Source: Rhodospirillaceae bacterium
Lineage (GTDB): Bacteria > Pseudomonadota > Alphaproteobacteria > UBA8366
Assembly: GCA_002722095.1 (NCBI GenBank)
Contig: PBKG01000006.1
Location: 902,879 to 910,619 of the forward strand
Length of the DNA stretch: 7,741 bases
Direction: 5' to 3'
The translations under genes and the position numbers were made by a program. Of this stretch, positions 7,341 to 7,741 are shown one piece after another. Below the pieces are notes generated by a model that was not told where the DNA came from, ran no database searches, and saw nothing but the letters and a program-made list of their open reading frames with translations. How positions within the stretch are numbered: position 1 is the stretch's first letter; each line of letters starts with the position of its first letter.

Positions 7341-7402
7341 ACGAATCCGGCTATTCTCACGAAAAAAAATAGTGTATTCTGGGCTGCTTCGCAATAAAGC
7401 GA

Positions 7403-7431
7403 TTGACACATGCGGAACGCGGGCGTATAAG
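7403..7431 (+). promoter_or_regulatory. Sigma70-type rRNA operon promoter
   Basis: A consensus -35 TTGACA (7403-7408) and a near-consensus -10 TATAAG (7426-7431) are separated by exactly 17 bases. Transcription should start near 7438. The bases between the -10 and the start (CCGGCTCC) are GC-rich, the discriminator type linked to stringent control of rRNA promoters. An A-rich block (7361-7370) lies upstream but is further away than a standard UP element. Confidence 0.93.
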
Positions 7432-7440
7432 CCGGCTCCG

Positions 7441-7483
7441 CATCACGGTGCAGCCCTTGCGGCGCGCCGTGATGTCTGCTCTT
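7441..7483 (+). promoter_or_regulatory. rrn antitermination site: boxB-like hairpin and boxA-like core
   Basis: Just after the predicted transcription start, 7441-7451 pairs with 7464-7474 (CATCACGG/CCGTGATG plus T-G, G-C, C-G), an 11-bp stem with a 12-base loop. Two bases later TGCTCTT (7477-7483) matches the first seven positions of rrn boxA (TGCTCTTTAACA), bound by NusB-S10. Hairpin followed by boxA is the order seen in rrn leaders, where it lets RNA polymerase pass terminators in the untranslated operon. The 3' half of boxA (GGCCC in place of TAACA) departs from consensus. Confidence 0.72.
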
Positions 7484-7507
7484 GGCCCCATTAAAAAAAG
7501 GGGTTTT
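7484..7507 (+). other. Terminator-like hairpin in the rrn leader
   Basis: CCCC (7486-7489) pairs with GGGG (7500-7503), and two G-T wobbles (7484-7485 with 7504-7505) can extend the stem; the loop is A-rich and TTTT follows at 7504-7507. It begins directly after the boxA-like core. The stem is short, so it may be a pause or weak terminator overridden by antitermination, or simply leader structure. Confidence 0.4.
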
Positions 7508-7578
7508 GAGTAGCGTTTTTGGACAAGTGAAGATGGAAGGGATACGCGGGCGGCGGCAGTGTCGGTCATGACGTTGGT

Positions 7579-7633
7579 GCCATATCCTGTGTGTCCTGCC
7601 TTTTTATAAGGATAAGACAGCTTGAGATATGGC
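7579..7633 (+). other. 16S leader hairpin I (possible pre-rRNA processing structure)
   Basis: GCCATATC (7579-7586) pairs perfectly with GATATGGC (7626-7633). Inside, CTGT (7587-7590) pairs with ACAG (7617-7620) and TCCT (7594-7597) with AGGA (7609-7612), giving one long interrupted hairpin. It stands 36 bases ahead of the 16S 5' end. Confidence 0.6.
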
Positions 7634-7665
7634 GGGCAAGCAATCGGTTTCGGCCGGTTGAGCCC
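7634..7665 (+). other. 16S leader hairpin II, abutting hairpin I
   Basis: GGGC (7634-7637) pairs with GCCC (7662-7665), and CAATCGG (7641-7647) with CCGGTTG (7654-7660, one T-G wobble), around the loop TTTCGG. It starts on the base after hairpin I ends, so the two helices could stack, and it finishes 4 bases before the predicted mature 16S end. Confidence 0.6.
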
Positions 7666-7669
7666 AAGT

Positions 7670-7741
7670 CAACTTAAGAGTTTGATCCTGGCTCAGAACG
7701 AACGCTGGCGGCAGGCCTAACACATGCAAGTCGAACGAAGG
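7670..7741 (+). rRNA. rrs: 16S ribosomal RNA, 5' end (partial)
   Basis: Bases 7677-7696 are the universal bacterial 16S sequence AGAGTTTGATCCTGGCTCAG. They are followed by the conserved run AACGAACGCTGGCGGCAGGC and then CTAACACATGCAAGTCGAACG, which is typical of alphaproteobacteria. By alignment with the E. coli 5' end the mature RNA should begin at about 7670; a few bases either way are possible. The window ends at the start of variable region V1, so most of the gene is outside. Confidence 0.98.

Noticed and set aside
7233..7402. Search for a promoter or small gene upstream of the M23 gene on the minus strand
   Set aside because: TTTACC-like and AT-rich sequences occur, but no -35/-10 pair with sensible spacing and no open frame with a ribosome-binding site could be supported.
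7586..7594. CTGTGTGT as an rrn boxC element
   Set aside because: The motif is short and low in complexity and lies far from boxB-boxA, so the assignment cannot be supported.
1..7741. Mobile element, CRISPR array, defence island or biosynthetic cluster
   Set aside because: No transposase, integrase, spaced direct repeats, tRNA-associated attachment site or unusual gene content was seen; every sizeable gene belongs to a housekeeping or common peptidase family.

Overview
The window looks like a stretch of an alphaproteobacterial chromosome. Three things point there. The order prfA-prmC-DUF4167 gene-clpB is one commonly seen in that class. The DUF4167 domain itself is largely alphaproteobacterial. 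The last 72 bases are the 5' end of a 16S rRNA gene of alphaproteobacterial type. I cannot name a genus from this. Base composition is moderately GC-rich and even across the genes, and I see no transposase, integrase, phage gene, CRISPR array or tRNA.

Left part (1-1794, + strand): the last 47 codons of prfA (release factor 1) overlap by 4 bases with prmC, whose product methylates release factors. A short intergenic stretch with a strong imperfect inverted repeat follows, then a small basic DUF4167 protein with a Lys/Ser-rich repeat tail. A clear intrinsic terminator ends this block.

Middle part (1795-5756): clpB, a complete disaggregase gene, lies behind a heat-shock (RpoH-type) promoter candidate and a strong Shine-Dalgarno sequence. 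It is followed at 56 bases by an M14 zinc carboxypeptidase that resembles the cytosolic carboxypeptidase (CCP) group. That gene converges with a minus-strand gene so tightly that the palindrome CTAG supplies the stop codon on both strands. A terminator-like hairpin for the + strand is embedded at the junction.

Right part (5739-7741): a minus-strand LysM/M23 cell-wall endopeptidase diverges from a ribosomal RNA operon. The rRNA side shows a near-consensus sigma70 promoter with 17-base spacing, a boxB-like hairpin followed by a boxA-like sequence (rrn antitermination), a terminator-like hairpin, two abutting leader hairpins, and the start of 16S rRNA, which runs off the window.

Functionally this is housekeeping DNA: translation termination, protein disaggregation under stress, peptidoglycan remodelling and rRNA synthesis. 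I found no new defence, mobile or biosynthetic system. The most interesting leftovers are the inverted repeat upstream of the DUF4167 gene, the CCP-like peptidase with unknown bacterial substrate, the shared CTAG stop with embedded terminator, and the arrangement of the rRNA leader.
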